Positions 25,752 to 34,586 of a DNA stretch of 64,000 nucleotides are shown in pieces. The first letter of the stretch is position 1. Each line of letters opens with the position of its first letter. The stretch is taken from contig NZ_OY787459.1 of the NCBI RefSeq assembly GCF_963678865.1, forward strand, positions 2,508,501 to 2,572,500. The letters run 5' to 3'. The position numbers were made by a program, and so were the translations under genes. The notes below the pieces were generated by a model, which searched no databases, was not told the origin of the DNA, and was given only the letters and a program-made list of their open reading frames with translations. The stretch is from Maridesulfovibrio sp. (GTDB taxonomy: Bacteria > Desulfobacterota > Desulfovibrionia > Desulfovibrionales > Desulfovibrionaceae).

Positions 25752-27344
25752 CTAAAATCTCAGACGGGGATCATGCGGCCAGTAGCCGTTATAATCGTAG
25801 CAGAGATAGACCGTGAATTTTCGGGAAGGCTTACCCCGGAAAGTAGTCTGAATATGGATAGGTGAGCTGACCCGTTTGAACATCTTCTTCAATTCCTCAC
25901 TCGGATTGGCTTGAAATTTTTTAATCACGAAGATGCTGTCCCAGCCGATTTTATCTTCCGGTCCGGGCCAGAGATCATACTGATTCATGCGCCTGCTGGT
26001 CCACGCGCAATAGGTACGCGGCTGGCCTGGTACATAAAAAGCCAAGGCTGCTGTCATATCATATTCATCACTCATGACAAAAACTTTGGACGGGTCCTTG
26101 AACTGGCTCTTTTCCAGCTCTACGACCTGCTGCCCAAGATCAGTCCAGCCTTTTAGCCGGTGGGTGGGATTAAGATGATCCGGCAGGGGAACAAGATTCT
26201 GGAAATGAAGAACCGCAAAAATCACTATGCTCAAAGTCAGCCACAGGGAACGTAAACGCCCTCTGCGGCCCCAGAAAGATTCAAAAGCGAACCCGGCAAT
26301 CATCACCCCGCTGACATAGGAAATCACCGCCCAGTTGCCGAGTACCTGAGCATGAAAACTCCAGAGAAAAAAGAAAAACCAGACCGGGATGAAAAACACT
26401 GAAAGCAGAGCACTCTGACGATAGCTGAGCTGCATCAAATTGCGGCCCTTTCTTTTAAGAAGAAAAAACAAGGCTGCGAATCCGCCTATAAACATAAAAG
26501 CCAGCCACCACGGGGTCGCCATGCCGATCTGCTCGCCGAGAAACGGGAGAAAGCGGTCAAACCGCAGCAATTGATGCGCCTTAGCTCCGGAAGCCCCGAT
26601 CAAATACAGAACGTGTTTGTAGCCCACAAAACCATTTTGCATGTTCCATATAAAGGTCGGCAGGAACCCAAGTGCGATACCTCCCGCCAGCGAAAGAATC
26701 AGCTTGCGCCAGAATCCGCGCGGCAGCCTTTCCTTACGCATAACCAAAAGCCCGTACATGACCGAAAGTCCGGCAAAGCCGAGCATGGTGTATTTGGCCA
26801 GAATACCTACCCCGAAAAAGATACTTATTGCCAGAAAAGGCTTAGTCCGGGATTCATTGGAATCACGCTCCAATCCAGGGGGATGCGGCAGCGAAGCCTT
26901 ATACAACGAAAATAAAGCACAGCTCCAACAAAGGATGAACGGATTATCCGTAGTCATCAGAATGCCGAGAGCCAGATAAACAGGCATGGAGTTGTATATG
27001 ATCAGAGTCCATATAGCTGCAACAGGCCGTTTCCACATACGTGCCATGCCCCAAAAGAGCACACTCTGGGTCAGGAACGAACCGACAACCGAGCCAAAAC
27101 GAACCCCGAACTCAGTATTACCGAATACTGAAGTCCACAACCCGATAATCCATGCAATGAGCGGTCCCTTGGAATAATAGGTAAGCTGCATGTGCCTGGT
27201 CCAATCCCAGTATTGGGCTTCATCCTGCACAAGATTAAGCTGGCCGGTTCCGAGAAACCACAGACGGGCAAAACTGCTGATACAAATTATGGCTACAGCC
27301 CAGATCACGGGCTTGCTTTTAAACGAATCATTTAACGATGACAC
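25752..27344 (-). CDS. GT39/ArnT-like membrane glycosyltransferase
   Basis: 530 residues with about 11-12 hydrophobic helices and a C-terminal soluble part. The catalytic acidic motif in the first periplasmic loop is QDEAQYWDW (Asp41-Glu42), followed by YYSKGPLIAW, as in dolichyl- or undecaprenyl-phosphate-sugar:acceptor transferases such as ArnT. It probably moves a lipid-linked sugar to lipid A or a surface acceptor; the sugar cannot be told. Monocistronic between terminators. Confidence 0.88.
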   Translation of the reverse strand: MSSLNDSFKSKPVIWAVAIICISSFARLWFLGTGQLNLVQDEAQYWDWTRHMQLTYYSKGPLIAWIIGLWTSVFGNTEFGVRFGSVVGSFLTQSVLFWGMARMWKRPVAAIWTLIIYNSMPVYLALGILMTTDNPFILCWSCALFSLYKASLPHPPGLERDSNESRTKPFLAISIFFGVGILAKYTMLGFAGLSVMYGLLVMRKERLPRGFWRKLILSLAGGIALGFLPTFIWNMQNGFVGYKHVLYLIGASGAKAHQLLRFDRFLPFLGEQIGMATPWWLAFMFIGGFAALFFLLKRKGRNLMQLSYRQSALLSVFFIPVWFFFFLWSFHAQVLGNWAVISYVSGVMIAGFAFESFWGRRGRLRSLWLTLSIVIFAVLHFQNLVPLPDHLNPTHRLKGWTDLGQQVVELEKSQFKDPSKVFVMSDEYDMTAALAFYVPGQPRTYCAWTSRRMNQYDLWPGPEDKIGWDSIFVIKKFQANPSEELKKMFKRVSSPIHIQTTFRGKPSRKFTVYLCYDYNGYWPHDPRLRF

Positions 27345-27423
27345 TTAATGTGACCTCCTTGCGGGGAAACTCATATCTGAGACGGCATGAGAAAACAACA
27401 GCCCGCATTACGGCAGATGCCGC

Positions 27424-27452
27424 TAAAAACAAAGCCCCCGTTAAAAGGGGGC
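27424..27452 (-). terminator. terminator after fliN
   Basis: GCCCCC / GGGGGC hairpin; minus-strand tail TTTGTTTTTAG. Confidence 0.75.
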
Positions 27453-27495
27453 GGAATAATTCAGGACCTTTTTTATGGATTCCGGCAGGCCTTCG

Positions 27496-27765
27496 TTACA
27501 GGCCCAGCTTCTTGATCCTGTCCTCGGGTTTGATAATCTCGGTAACCCTGAATCCAAAATTTTCATTGATGACAACGAGTTCTCCCCGTGCAACCAACCG
27601 CCCTTCCACATACATATCCAGCGGTTCCCCGGCCAACTTATGCAACTCGATAACAGTTCCCTGACCGAACTGGATAATTTCATTGACCAGAAGCTTGGTC
27701 CGGCCCATCTCAACCTTGACTTCAAGGGGGATATCCAGAATGCGTTTCAGACTTTGCTCTGCCAT
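27496..27765 (-). CDS. fliN: flagellar motor switch protein FliN
   Basis: 89 residues, essentially the SpoA domain alone: LDIPLEVKVEMGRTKLLVNEI, ELHKLAGEPLDMYVEGRLVARGEVV-like core and the terminal FGFRVTEII. FliN forms the C-ring base and binds CheY-P or CheC-type partners. It lacks the N-terminal extension of many FliN proteins. Separate from other flagellar genes; 97 bases downstream of the split-ATPase cluster. Confidence 0.93.
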   Translation of the reverse strand: MAEQSLKRILDIPLEVKVEMGRTKLLVNEIIQFGQGTVIELHKLAGEPLDMYVEGRLVARGELVVINENFGFRVTEIIKPEDRIKKLGL

Positions 27766-27862
27766 TTATATAAACTCCGCTAAAGATCTTGTTTTACTGA
27801 GGGCAGGATACAGCAAAAGCCGGCAAACAACCAGTAAAAGACCTGCCTTTAATTTCAAGCCC

Positions 27863-28501
27863 TTACTTTACCTGTTCCACTGCCGGTCCGTCTCCCTTCT
27901 GTGGGCGTAAGGCCAGAATAGCATCTGCACTTTCCGAAAATAAATCCAGAGGATGATGGCTGATAACCAGCACCTGAAAGCCCAGCCGCTCTGCAATGGT
28001 CCCGATCAACTCCATAAAACGGGGCACAAGGTCGGGCCGCAGCCAGCAGTCCTGTTCATCCAATACCAGAAAAGGCCTATGAGACTCAGGATTAAGTCTG
28101 GACAAAGCAATCAGCCGCAGCCCCACGGACAGAATGTTGCAGACTGAACCGCCCTGCCCGACCATGATATCCTCTTCGCCACCCTGATTCAGGATCTGGA
28201 AATCCACCTGTAATTTCTTATCACGGATAGAGGCGACAGCTTTTACTTCACGATCCTGCCCCAGAATTTCACGAATGGCGTGGGTCAGGTTAGTTTCAAG
28301 TTCGCTCAGCAGCTCTCCGAACAAAGCCGTGGAAAGTTCTTCCAGACGATCTGCAGCTCCCGGAGCAATCTCCAGAAATTCATCAATCTTACGGCCCTCC
28401 TCACGCAAGGACAGCCAGTCGTCCAGACGTGATGAAGCCTTGGCACTCAAACGGTCTGCACGGCGTTCTAGAGATTCAAGTGTAATTTCAGACTGTTCCA
28501 T
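27863..28501 (-). CDS. C-terminal half of a split Rad50/SbcC-like ATPase
   Basis: 212 residues: a descending coiled-coil-like helix region (1-80), then an ABC-ATPase C-lobe. The signature-like motif GQGGS is at 115-119 (SGG-type), Walker B FLVLDE at 144-149, D-loop region after it, and the switch histidine in VISHH (His182). No Walker A is present, so it must pair with another subunit; the gene three upstream (29774-31114) has exactly the missing N-lobe. GGAGG sits 6 bases before the ATG at 28501; the frame extends to 28750 but overlaps the coiled-coil gene. Last gene of the four-gene cluster. Confidence 0.8.
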   Translation of the reverse strand: MEQSEITLESLERRADRLSAKASSRLDDWLSLREEGRKIDEFLEIAPGAADRLEELSTALFGELLSELETNLTHAIREILGQDREVKAVASIRDKKLQVDFQILNQGGEEDIMVGQGGSVCNILSVGLRLIALSRLNPESHRPFLVLDEQDCWLRPDLVPRFMELIGTIAERLGFQVLVISHHPLDLFSESADAILALRPQKGDGPAVEQVK

Positions 28502-28529
28502 ATAGGCCTCCGAAGGACAGCCGAAGGCG

Positions 28530-28844
28530 TTAGTTACTGCCTTCCAGATTATCCAGACCTTCTTTGATGGACATGATATGCTTGCGGTATTCGGTGACCA
28601 GCCTTGCGTTTTCAGCTTTTTTTTCTTCAAGCAGCTTAGCCAGTTCCTGCGGATCACTGGTGCCGTACTGGGCCTTGGCTTCCTCTTCGAGGGCTTCGAG
28701 CTGACGGGTGGTACTGGCAAGCTCCTGCTCAGTACGTATTTTCTTGTCATGCAACCATTTGTGCTGCTCTTTAAGCAGATTCAGTTCCTGCTCCAAACCG
28801 TTCGCAAGCTGTACGCCATTATTCATTCCATTACCCATTGCCAT
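28530..28844 (-). CDS. small coiled-coil protein of split Rad50 cluster
   Basis: 104 residues, almost all predicted helix with heptad-like Leu/Glu/Lys pattern (ANGLEQELNLLKEQHKWLHDK, TRQLEALEEEA, QELAKLLEEKKAENARL). Its length and place between the two ATPase halves suggest it supplies or braces the coiled-coil arm after the zinc hook, which neither half gene provides. Starts inside the end of the Mre11-like gene (14-base overlap) with GGAGG 6 bases upstream, so translation is coupled. No close family recognised. Confidence 0.7.
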   Translation of the reverse strand: MAMGNGMNNGVQLANGLEQELNLLKEQHKWLHDKKIRTEQELASTTRQLEALEEEAKAQYGTSDPQELAKLLEEKKAENARLVTEYRKHIMSIKEGLDNLEGSN

Positions 28845-29784
28845 CGGTAACCTCCGTATATAATTCCCAAATGAGCTTACTTTCCGGCTCTTCCGGGTCG
28901 ATATTATCTGTCAAAAACTGTTTAAGCCCCTCGCCCTCATGGGTTCTCTTCCATGCCAGACGCTCAAGGCCTTGTAAAAATTTAGATTCAGCAACAGCTG
29001 CGTCTTCTGCTTCCGGCGGAAATTCCTGATCCGGGAAAACCTCATAAAAATCGCGATGTGGAACTTCCCATTTTTTCAGATCCACGCAATCCGGGGTCCA
29101 TATTGCAGCCTGCGGTTTTCGTTCAAGGGCCAGACGGGAAAAAACCAACCGGGCAATATTGCCGGGATTGGCCCAGATTGTCATGCCTTTGGTTATGGAT
29201 TCACGCGGACGGTGGATATGCCCGTTTATAATCCAGTCGATTCCCGGTTTTTCCTTGATGACGTGCTGCTTTTTTTCACATTCAGGAAAAGAAATATTGT
29301 GATGGGTAACCCAGATCACTTTCAGATACTTCCCGTCCTCCCGCTCATAACTCTTGGGGATGGGTGTGGAATCAGGTGAAGCACCTACCAGCACAAGACC
29401 CTGCTGGGTCTGCAATTCAAAGGCAGGTCCCTGCTCACTGAGCAAACGGATTACACCTGCGGCATTGAGCACGGCCATGGACACATCCGGGGTGAAACGG
29501 GCCTGATACTTGTCATGATTCCCCACCAGCACGAAGGGTTTATACTGCCCGAACAGCCCGATCATATCCACAAGCAACGAGTTGCCGTTATCGCGCGGCC
29601 AGTGGAAAAGATCACCAAGTATGAGAGGGACCAGACCCAGCATTTCCGCCTGCTTGAAGCAGGCTTCCAGCTTATCAAGTATATCGGCGGCAAAATCACC
29701 AAGACGCTGCCCCGGAGGGGTGGACGCGATATGCGGATCCCCGATTAGGAAAAGACCTTCAGCTTCTACTCGCTCAAGAGTCAT
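28831..29784 (-). CDS. Mre11/SbcD-like metallophosphoesterase
   Basis: 317 residues, calcineurin-like phosphoesterase with the full set of motifs: GDPHIA (Asp16, His18), LGDLFHW (Asp58), GNHDK (Asn89-His90-Asp91), THHN (161-163) and NGHIHRP (188-191). The order and spacing fit DNA nucleases of the Mre11/SbcD group. The start at 29784 overlaps the N-half ATPase by 11 bases; the frame opens further upstream but only through that gene. Within the split Rad50 cluster it is the expected nuclease partner. Confidence 0.88.
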   Translation of the reverse strand: MTLERVEAEGLFLIGDPHIASTPPGQRLGDFAADILDKLEACFKQAEMLGLVPLILGDLFHWPRDNGNSLLVDMIGLFGQYKPFVLVGNHDKYQARFTPDVSMAVLNAAGVIRLLSEQGPAFELQTQQGLVLVGASPDSTPIPKSYEREDGKYLKVIWVTHHNISFPECEKKQHVIKEKPGIDWIINGHIHRPRESITKGMTIWANPGNIARLVFSRLALERKPQAAIWTPDCVDLKKWEVPHRDFYEVFPDQEFPPEAEDAAVAESKFLQGLERLAWKRTHEGEGLKQFLTDNIDPEEPESKLIWELYTEVTDGNG

Positions 29785-31114
29785 GGCTTTCCTCCCCGAC
29801 CAGCCTTTCCGCATCAAGATCACCGCCGCAAAGCGGGCAATGGCCAATCTCTGCCAGACGTTTTTCAATACGTTGCTTAAGCTCCGCCTCATCCTTCTTC
29901 AGCTGCAGCAGATTTTTATGTGCTTCAGCCTGCGCTTTCCGAAAAGAAGACAAATTGTTCATAACCTGCATAAGCTGCGCAAAATCATGAAGTTCCGGAG
30001 GATCAACCAAAGCACCCAAAACATCTGTACGCCTTGAAATATTATCTCTAAAATCACGGTTACGGTTCAGATTGTGGATGGTTGCGGAAAGTGCCGATAC
30101 ATCTTCGAGTTCCGGCGCATACATAAGCGGTTCCAATGCCTTACGCCGCACCTTTAGCTTCTCTTCTGCAAAAGAAAGCTGATTATAGCGCGCAAGATCA
30201 ACTTCCAGCCCCTGTACCGGAAACAGATCCGGCGGGGATTGCAAACCTTCAAGAGATTCTGACCTTGCTTTCAGGTGCTGCCCATGGGCACGCAGGGTCT
30301 GCATGCCTGTGACCACCCGCTCCAAAGGGCCGGAGGGGAAAAGGTCCGGCACATCCCGTAAAGGGGAAAGTTTCTTTTCCTGTGCGCTCAGTCCGGCCAT
30401 GTTACTTTCCAGCTCTACCTTACGCTGCAGAAATGTTTCCACTGCCGGAATTTCCTTCTCCAGTGCATCCACCCGCTCTTTAAGGTCGCGGGCTGTTTCC
30501 AGCTCCAGATTCACATCCGGCAGGGTCTGCAATTCATCCAGTTCTACCCGGATTTCATCCATCTTCTGCTGCTGGAATTTCTTCTCCCGTTTGGCTGCGC
30601 GGACCCTGTTTTTAAGTTCGGTCTGCATGGCCAGCAGATGAGAAGCCTCCGAAGACGAAGCAAAGAACTGGGCCGCAACAGACGAAGGCTGATCCAGCAG
30701 AAAAATAGGATTACGCTGGTTACCGATGTGTACATCCAGCGATTTACCGCCTTCCAAGGGGACCTGATTAAGACGCAGAATGTTCAAAATATCTTCCGGG
30801 GTATTGCGCCCGAATTTGGCGTAGACTTCCCATTCCTCTTCCCCGGGGCGCAGAACTTCGTACCAAGCGGTAGCCTTTTTACGAATCCATGCAACGCGCA
30901 CCCCGTCGTCCATCTCCAACTCAACGCGGGCCTTTTTAGCTCCGTGACGAATAAAATGTTTGGGCAGCGGGTTGGTAGCAATGCAGCGCAGAGCCTCAAC
31001 AACGGATGATTTGCCGCTGTTGTTGGGACCGGTCAGCACGGTCATGCCCGGACCGAGTTCAATCTCGGTTTCTGCATGGGCTAAGAAGTTTTTTAGTAGA
31101 ATTTTTTTGATCAT
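29774..31114 (-). CDS. N-terminal half of split Rad50/SbcC-like ATPase, ends at zinc hook
   Basis: 446 residues. The N-lobe starts MIKKILLKNFLAHAETEIEL with Walker A GPNNSGKSS (29-37) and a Q-loop at Gln142 (LLDQPSS). A long helical arm follows (about 150-420) and ends with a zinc-hook motif CPLCGG (Cys426, Cys429); the protein stops 17 residues later. It therefore contains only the ascending half of a Rad50-like molecule and lacks signature, Walker B and switch histidine, which are in 27863-28501. First gene of a cluster overlapping its phosphoesterase gene. Confidence 0.88.
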   Translation of the reverse strand: MIKKILLKNFLAHAETEIELGPGMTVLTGPNNSGKSSVVEALRCIATNPLPKHFIRHGAKKARVELEMDDGVRVAWIRKKATAWYEVLRPGEEEWEVYAKFGRNTPEDILNILRLNQVPLEGGKSLDVHIGNQRNPIFLLDQPSSVAAQFFASSSEASHLLAMQTELKNRVRAAKREKKFQQQKMDEIRVELDELQTLPDVNLELETARDLKERVDALEKEIPAVETFLQRKVELESNMAGLSAQEKKLSPLRDVPDLFPSGPLERVVTGMQTLRAHGQHLKARSESLEGLQSPPDLFPVQGLEVDLARYNQLSFAEEKLKVRRKALEPLMYAPELEDVSALSATIHNLNRNRDFRDNISRRTDVLGALVDPPELHDFAQLMQVMNNLSSFRKAQAEAHKNLLQLKKDEAELKQRIEKRLAEIGHCPLCGGDLDAERLVGEESHDS

Positions 31115-31205
31115 GGATGCCTTCGGCGATCAGAGGGGGAAAACTTTTGCAAAAAAGTTTTCCCCCTCTGGACTCCCCCTTTCAAAACCTTTTAATAGGC
31201 TTCGC
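31115..31205 (+). repeat. dispersed intergenic repeat, copy C
   Basis: Starts GATGCCTTCGGCG and holds a strong hairpin GGGGGAAAACTTTTG / AAAGTTTTCCCCC, then CTCCCCCTTTCAAAACCTTTTAATAG. Abuts the start of the split-ATPase N-half gene. Confidence 0.7.
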
Positions 31206-31264
31206 TCTGCCAACTAAGAGCAGCCTTTGAAATTTGTTCTGATAATTCCTTACCTGTCGATCTT

Positions 31265-31990
31265 CTACTTTGCAATAAATGGACAATATTCAATCGCGGT
31301 AGACGTCAGGGAATTATCATCCGCAAACAGAATAACAGGGGCTTCCATAATCAGCCCCGGCTTGCCGCCTTTTACCGCCTCGAGCATCACAACTTTGGAT
31401 GGTGCATCAATGCGCCCGTGAATAAATTTCATACGCTTGGGTTCCAGCTTGTGGCGGGTGAAGGAAGTTACCAGCTCGGTCAGCCGTTCGGCAAGGAAGA
31501 CGAAGCAGACCCGGCCCCGGTTACGGACCATGCGCGAGGCCGTAGCGACAAATGCATCAAGACCGCAATCAACCTCGAAACGGGCCTTGTTGCGTGATGC
31601 ATCAGGACAGGCTTTGCCCCTGCCTTCAGTACGGTAGGGCGGATTGGAAACCACCAGATCATAACTCCCGGCAGGAGCGAAATCCGGAATGCATACATTG
31701 CCCTGCACAATACCTATCTCCTCGGTAAAGCCCAGACGCTGCACATTCTCTTCTGCGGCAGCAACCATCTCCGGATTAATTTCCAGCCCGGTAATGCTCA
31801 CCCCTTTATCCGGGTGACGCAGCATTATGCCCAGCGGAATCACCCCGCTCCCGGTGCCGAGGTCGAGGATTCGGGCATTCCTGGACACAGAGGCAAAGCT
31901 GCTGATCAGCAAAGAGTCTGTAGAAAATCTGAAACCGGACTCAGGTTGAACTAACCCACAGGGGAAGTGGCTTTTCTGCTCTTCAAACAT
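31265..31990 (-). CDS. TrmN6-like tRNA adenine N6-methyltransferase
   Basis: 242 residues, Rossmann methyltransferase: SAM motif I DLGTGSG (43-49), LEINPE after it and the N6-adenine motif NPPY (116-119). The start FRFSTDSLLIS matches the YfiC/TrmN6 group that methylates A37 of tRNA1(Val). The start at 31990 is preferred over 32020 on length. Flanked on both sides by copies of the dispersed repeat. Confidence 0.87.
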   Translation of the reverse strand: MFEEQKSHFPCGLVQPESGFRFSTDSLLISSFASVSRNARILDLGTGSGVIPLGIMLRHPDKGVSITGLEINPEMVAAAEENVQRLGFTEEIGIVQGNVCIPDFAPAGSYDLVVSNPPYRTEGRGKACPDASRNKARFEVDCGLDAFVATASRMVRNRGRVCFVFLAERLTELVTSFTRHKLEPKRMKFIHGRIDAPSKVVMLEAVKGGKPGLIMEAPVILFADDNSLTSTAIEYCPFIAK

Positions 31991-32024
31991 AGTAATCTCT
32001 TTTTTTGCGTCGAAGACCAAAAAA

Positions 32025-32098
32025 ATAATCGGGATTCCAAAAGGACTTGTTCCTTTGGTCCCCCTGAAAGGTCCCTAGGAGAATCGCCGGAGGCCTAC
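32025..32098 (-). repeat. dispersed intergenic repeat, copy D
   Basis: Minus-strand copy: GCCTCCGGCGATTCTCC, then AGGGGGACCAAAGGAAC.., ending TTGGAATCCCG. Directly abuts the murJ stop codon. Confidence 0.7.
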
Positions 32099-33622
32099 CT
32101 AGCTCCGCCTGCGACGTAAGGCATTCACTAACATACGGGCATCATCCGACTTCAAAAGGAGCGAACCGAAGCCGTAGACCGCCATCCATACAGGGATAAG
32201 TGCGAACCACAAAATATCATAACGAGCGGAAAACCATGCCCCCGCGCCGATCAACGCACTTAGGAAAAGGCTCTTTGCCACACTTGCAAAGGGTAACGGA
32301 AACAGCCCTGTCCTGCGGCCCATGATAACAGAAAGCAACAGACAATTCAGCATGGACGAAAGTGATACCGCCAAAGCCAATCCCACATGCGCGATATGCT
32401 GCATGAGCAGATACCCTGCCCCCACGTTAATGAACAAACAAAGAATGGCAACCTTGACTGGAGTCCGGGTATCCTCCTGCGCATAAAAAGCAGAAACCAA
32501 AGGACGGGACATGGCAATGAACGGCAAACCTATTCCATAAGCCATAAGTGCCTGTGCTGTTGCCGATACGGCCTGCGCATCAAAGGCCCCACGCTCAAAA
32601 AGCAGCCCGATAAGCGGCTCGGCAAGAGAAACCAGTCCGGCCATGGCCGGCAGTGAAATAAACAGGATCAGGCCCACACTCTGCTTGAGGGTCTTGGCAA
32701 AATCGTCATGCCGCCCTTCAACGTAAAGCTTTGCCAGACTGGGCAGGGCGGCAGTGCCGACGGCAATCCCGAACACACCCAGCGGGAACTGCACCAGACG
32801 GTCGGCATAATAAAGATAAGACACAGATCCCACAGGGAGAAATGAAGCCAGCAAGGTACCAAGCACCACGTTGATCTGGTAAACGGCTGCCCCCAGCACC
32901 GTGGGCAGCATAAGCTTACCCATACGTCTCACACCGGGGTTATCAAGTTCCGCTTTGCCGCGCCAATGCAGCCCGAGACGCTTTAGATAGGGCTGCTGCA
33001 GCAACCATTGCAGCAGTCCGCCGATCAACACTCCCCAAGCCATAAACAAGGCCACACTGTTCCCTGTAAAATAGCCGATCAATGCCGATCCGATTAAAGC
33101 AATGTTGAGCATACACGGGGCCAGAGCCGGAGCCAGAAAATGACCCGTACTGTTCAGGATGCCCATGCAAAGCGCAACACCGCAAATAAAAATAACATAA
33201 GGGAAACAGATTCTTAGCAGATTAACTGTAAGAGACATCAACTCAGCGTTATCACCAAAGCCCGGAGCAATGAGCAGGACCAGATATTTAGCCCCCACGA
33301 TTGCCAGCACAGTCAGAACGCCGAGAATGAGCAGCAACCAAAGCATGGCTGAGCGGGCCATCTCAAAGGCCGCGCCTTCGCCCTGCTCCTTATGCACCCT
33401 ACTGAAAACAGGCACAAAGGCCATTGTCAGGGAGCCTTCCCCGAACAAACGGCGCAACAGATTGGGAATACGAAAGGCCACAAAAAATGCATCCGCAGGC
33501 AAGCCTGCGCCAAGTGCGAACGCAACAATAAGGTCCCTGACAAAACCAAGGATCCTGGAAAGCAGAGTCGCCCCGGCGACTACCGAGGCGTTACGGACTA
33601 TTTTACTGGATTCAGCAGTCAT
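32099..33622 (-). CDS. murJ: lipid II flippase MurJ
   Basis: 507 residues, about 14 hydrophobic helices, MOP/MATE-type fold. Family landmarks: ASVVAGATLLSRILGFVRDL at the start, FRIPNLLRRLFGEGS and the GFGDNAELMSL segment; the FRxPNxxRRxxxEG motif is characteristic. Moves lipid II across the inner membrane for peptidoglycan synthesis. Bordered by repeat copies D and E, which separate it from its neighbours. Confidence 0.95.
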   Translation of the reverse strand: MTAESSKIVRNASVVAGATLLSRILGFVRDLIVAFALGAGLPADAFFVAFRIPNLLRRLFGEGSLTMAFVPVFSRVHKEQGEGAAFEMARSAMLWLLLILGVLTVLAIVGAKYLVLLIAPGFGDNAELMSLTVNLLRICFPYVIFICGVALCMGILNSTGHFLAPALAPCMLNIALIGSALIGYFTGNSVALFMAWGVLIGGLLQWLLQQPYLKRLGLHWRGKAELDNPGVRRMGKLMLPTVLGAAVYQINVVLGTLLASFLPVGSVSYLYYADRLVQFPLGVFGIAVGTAALPSLAKLYVEGRHDDFAKTLKQSVGLILFISLPAMAGLVSLAEPLIGLLFERGAFDAQAVSATAQALMAYGIGLPFIAMSRPLVSAFYAQEDTRTPVKVAILCLFINVGAGYLLMQHIAHVGLALAVSLSSMLNCLLLSVIMGRRTGLFPLPFASVAKSLFLSALIGAGAWFSARYDILWFALIPVWMAVYGFGSLLLKSDDARMLVNALRRRRS

Positions 33623-33629
33623 TTATTGG

Positions 33630-33712
33630 AATGCCTCCGGCGGCTCTCCGAGGGCTTAAACCCTTTTTGTAAAAAGGGTTTAAGAATCCCAAAAACTTTT
33701 AATAATCATGAT
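33630..33712 (+). repeat. dispersed intergenic repeat, copy E
   Basis: The clearest copy: GCCTCCGGCGGCTCTCCGAG, then hairpin TTAAACCCTTTTT / AAAAAGGGTTTAA, then GAATCCCAAAAACTTTTAATA. Lies between mutM and murJ. Confidence 0.8.
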
Positions 33713-33741
33713 TCAAAATAAATATGCAAAAACAGCGCAAA

Positions 33742-34566
33742 CTAATCCTGCATCTTCTGACAATTCGAACAAAAAGTAGACGAACGCCCTGCGACAGTTC
33801 CACCTTCGAAGGTTTTGCCGCAATCGGGGCAGGCTTCACCTTTCTTGCCGTAGACCTTGAAGCTGTTCTGGAATCCCCCGGCATCGCCGCCCGCATCTAC
33901 GTAATCGCGGATAGAGCTGCCGTTCTCCTGAATGGCCTGCTTAAGCACGGCCTGCAATTCAGTGAACAATCTGACCAGAGATTCGTTAGAGAGGTCGGAT
34001 GCCTTGGCCTTGGGATGAATGCCTGAACGGAACAGGGATTCATCCGCATAAATGTTGCCTACTCCGGCTACAACAGACTGATTAAGAAGCAAGCCCTTGA
34101 TCTGAGCCTTACGCCCGCTGACGCGTTCCGCAAGTTCTTCAGCTGAGACCTCAAGCGGTTCGGGACCAAGATTTTTGTAAAAACTCCATTCCTGCAACTC
34201 ATCATTGTTCAAAGCACGTACTTCACCGAACTTTCGGGTATCGTGAAATTCAATGGAACCGCCATTGGTAAGCCCGAAGACAATACGGGTATGGGGTTGA
34301 GGCGTTGTAGGTCCTTCATGAGCCAGAACACGGCCAGTCATCTTAAGATGAAAAGTAACATGCAGGTCCTCGCCCAGATCCATGATAAGCAGCTTTGCCC
34401 GACGATGGATACGGGTGATCTTCTTCCCGGCAACGCGGGAAGAAAAAAGATACCACGGCATCTTTACGGAACTGTGGTTAAGAATTTTTACGGACTCAAT
34501 TATCTCGCCTTCAAGGGATTTGGCAAGACCACGGGATATTACTTCTACTTCCGGCAATTCTGGCAT
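33742..34566 (-). CDS. mutM: formamidopyrimidine-DNA glycosylase
   Basis: 274 residues. The catalytic N-terminus is [14 protein letters not shown] (Pro2 nucleophile, Glu3), the H2TH region contains [19 protein letters not shown], and the C-terminal zinc finger has [11 protein letters not shown] and CSNC. Removes 8-oxoguanine and ring-opened purines. 20 bases downstream of the ChaN-PDZ gene in the paaK-chaN-mutM series. Confidence 0.96.
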   Translation of the reverse strand: MPELPEVEVISRGLAKSLEGEIIESVKILNHSSVKMPWYLFSSRVAGKKITRIHRRAKLLIMDLGEDLHVTFHLKMTGRVLAHEGPTTPQPHTRIVFGLTNGGSIEFHDTRKFGEVRALNNDELQEWSFYKNLGPEPLEVSAEELAERVSGRKAQIKGLLLNQSVVAGVGNIYADESLFRSGIHPKAKASDLSNESLVRLFTELQAVLKQAIQENGSSIRDYVDAGGDAGGFQNSFKVYGKKGEACPDCGKTFEGGTVAGRSSTFCSNCQKMQD

Positions 34567-34586
34567 TTTATACTTCCTGAAAAATC

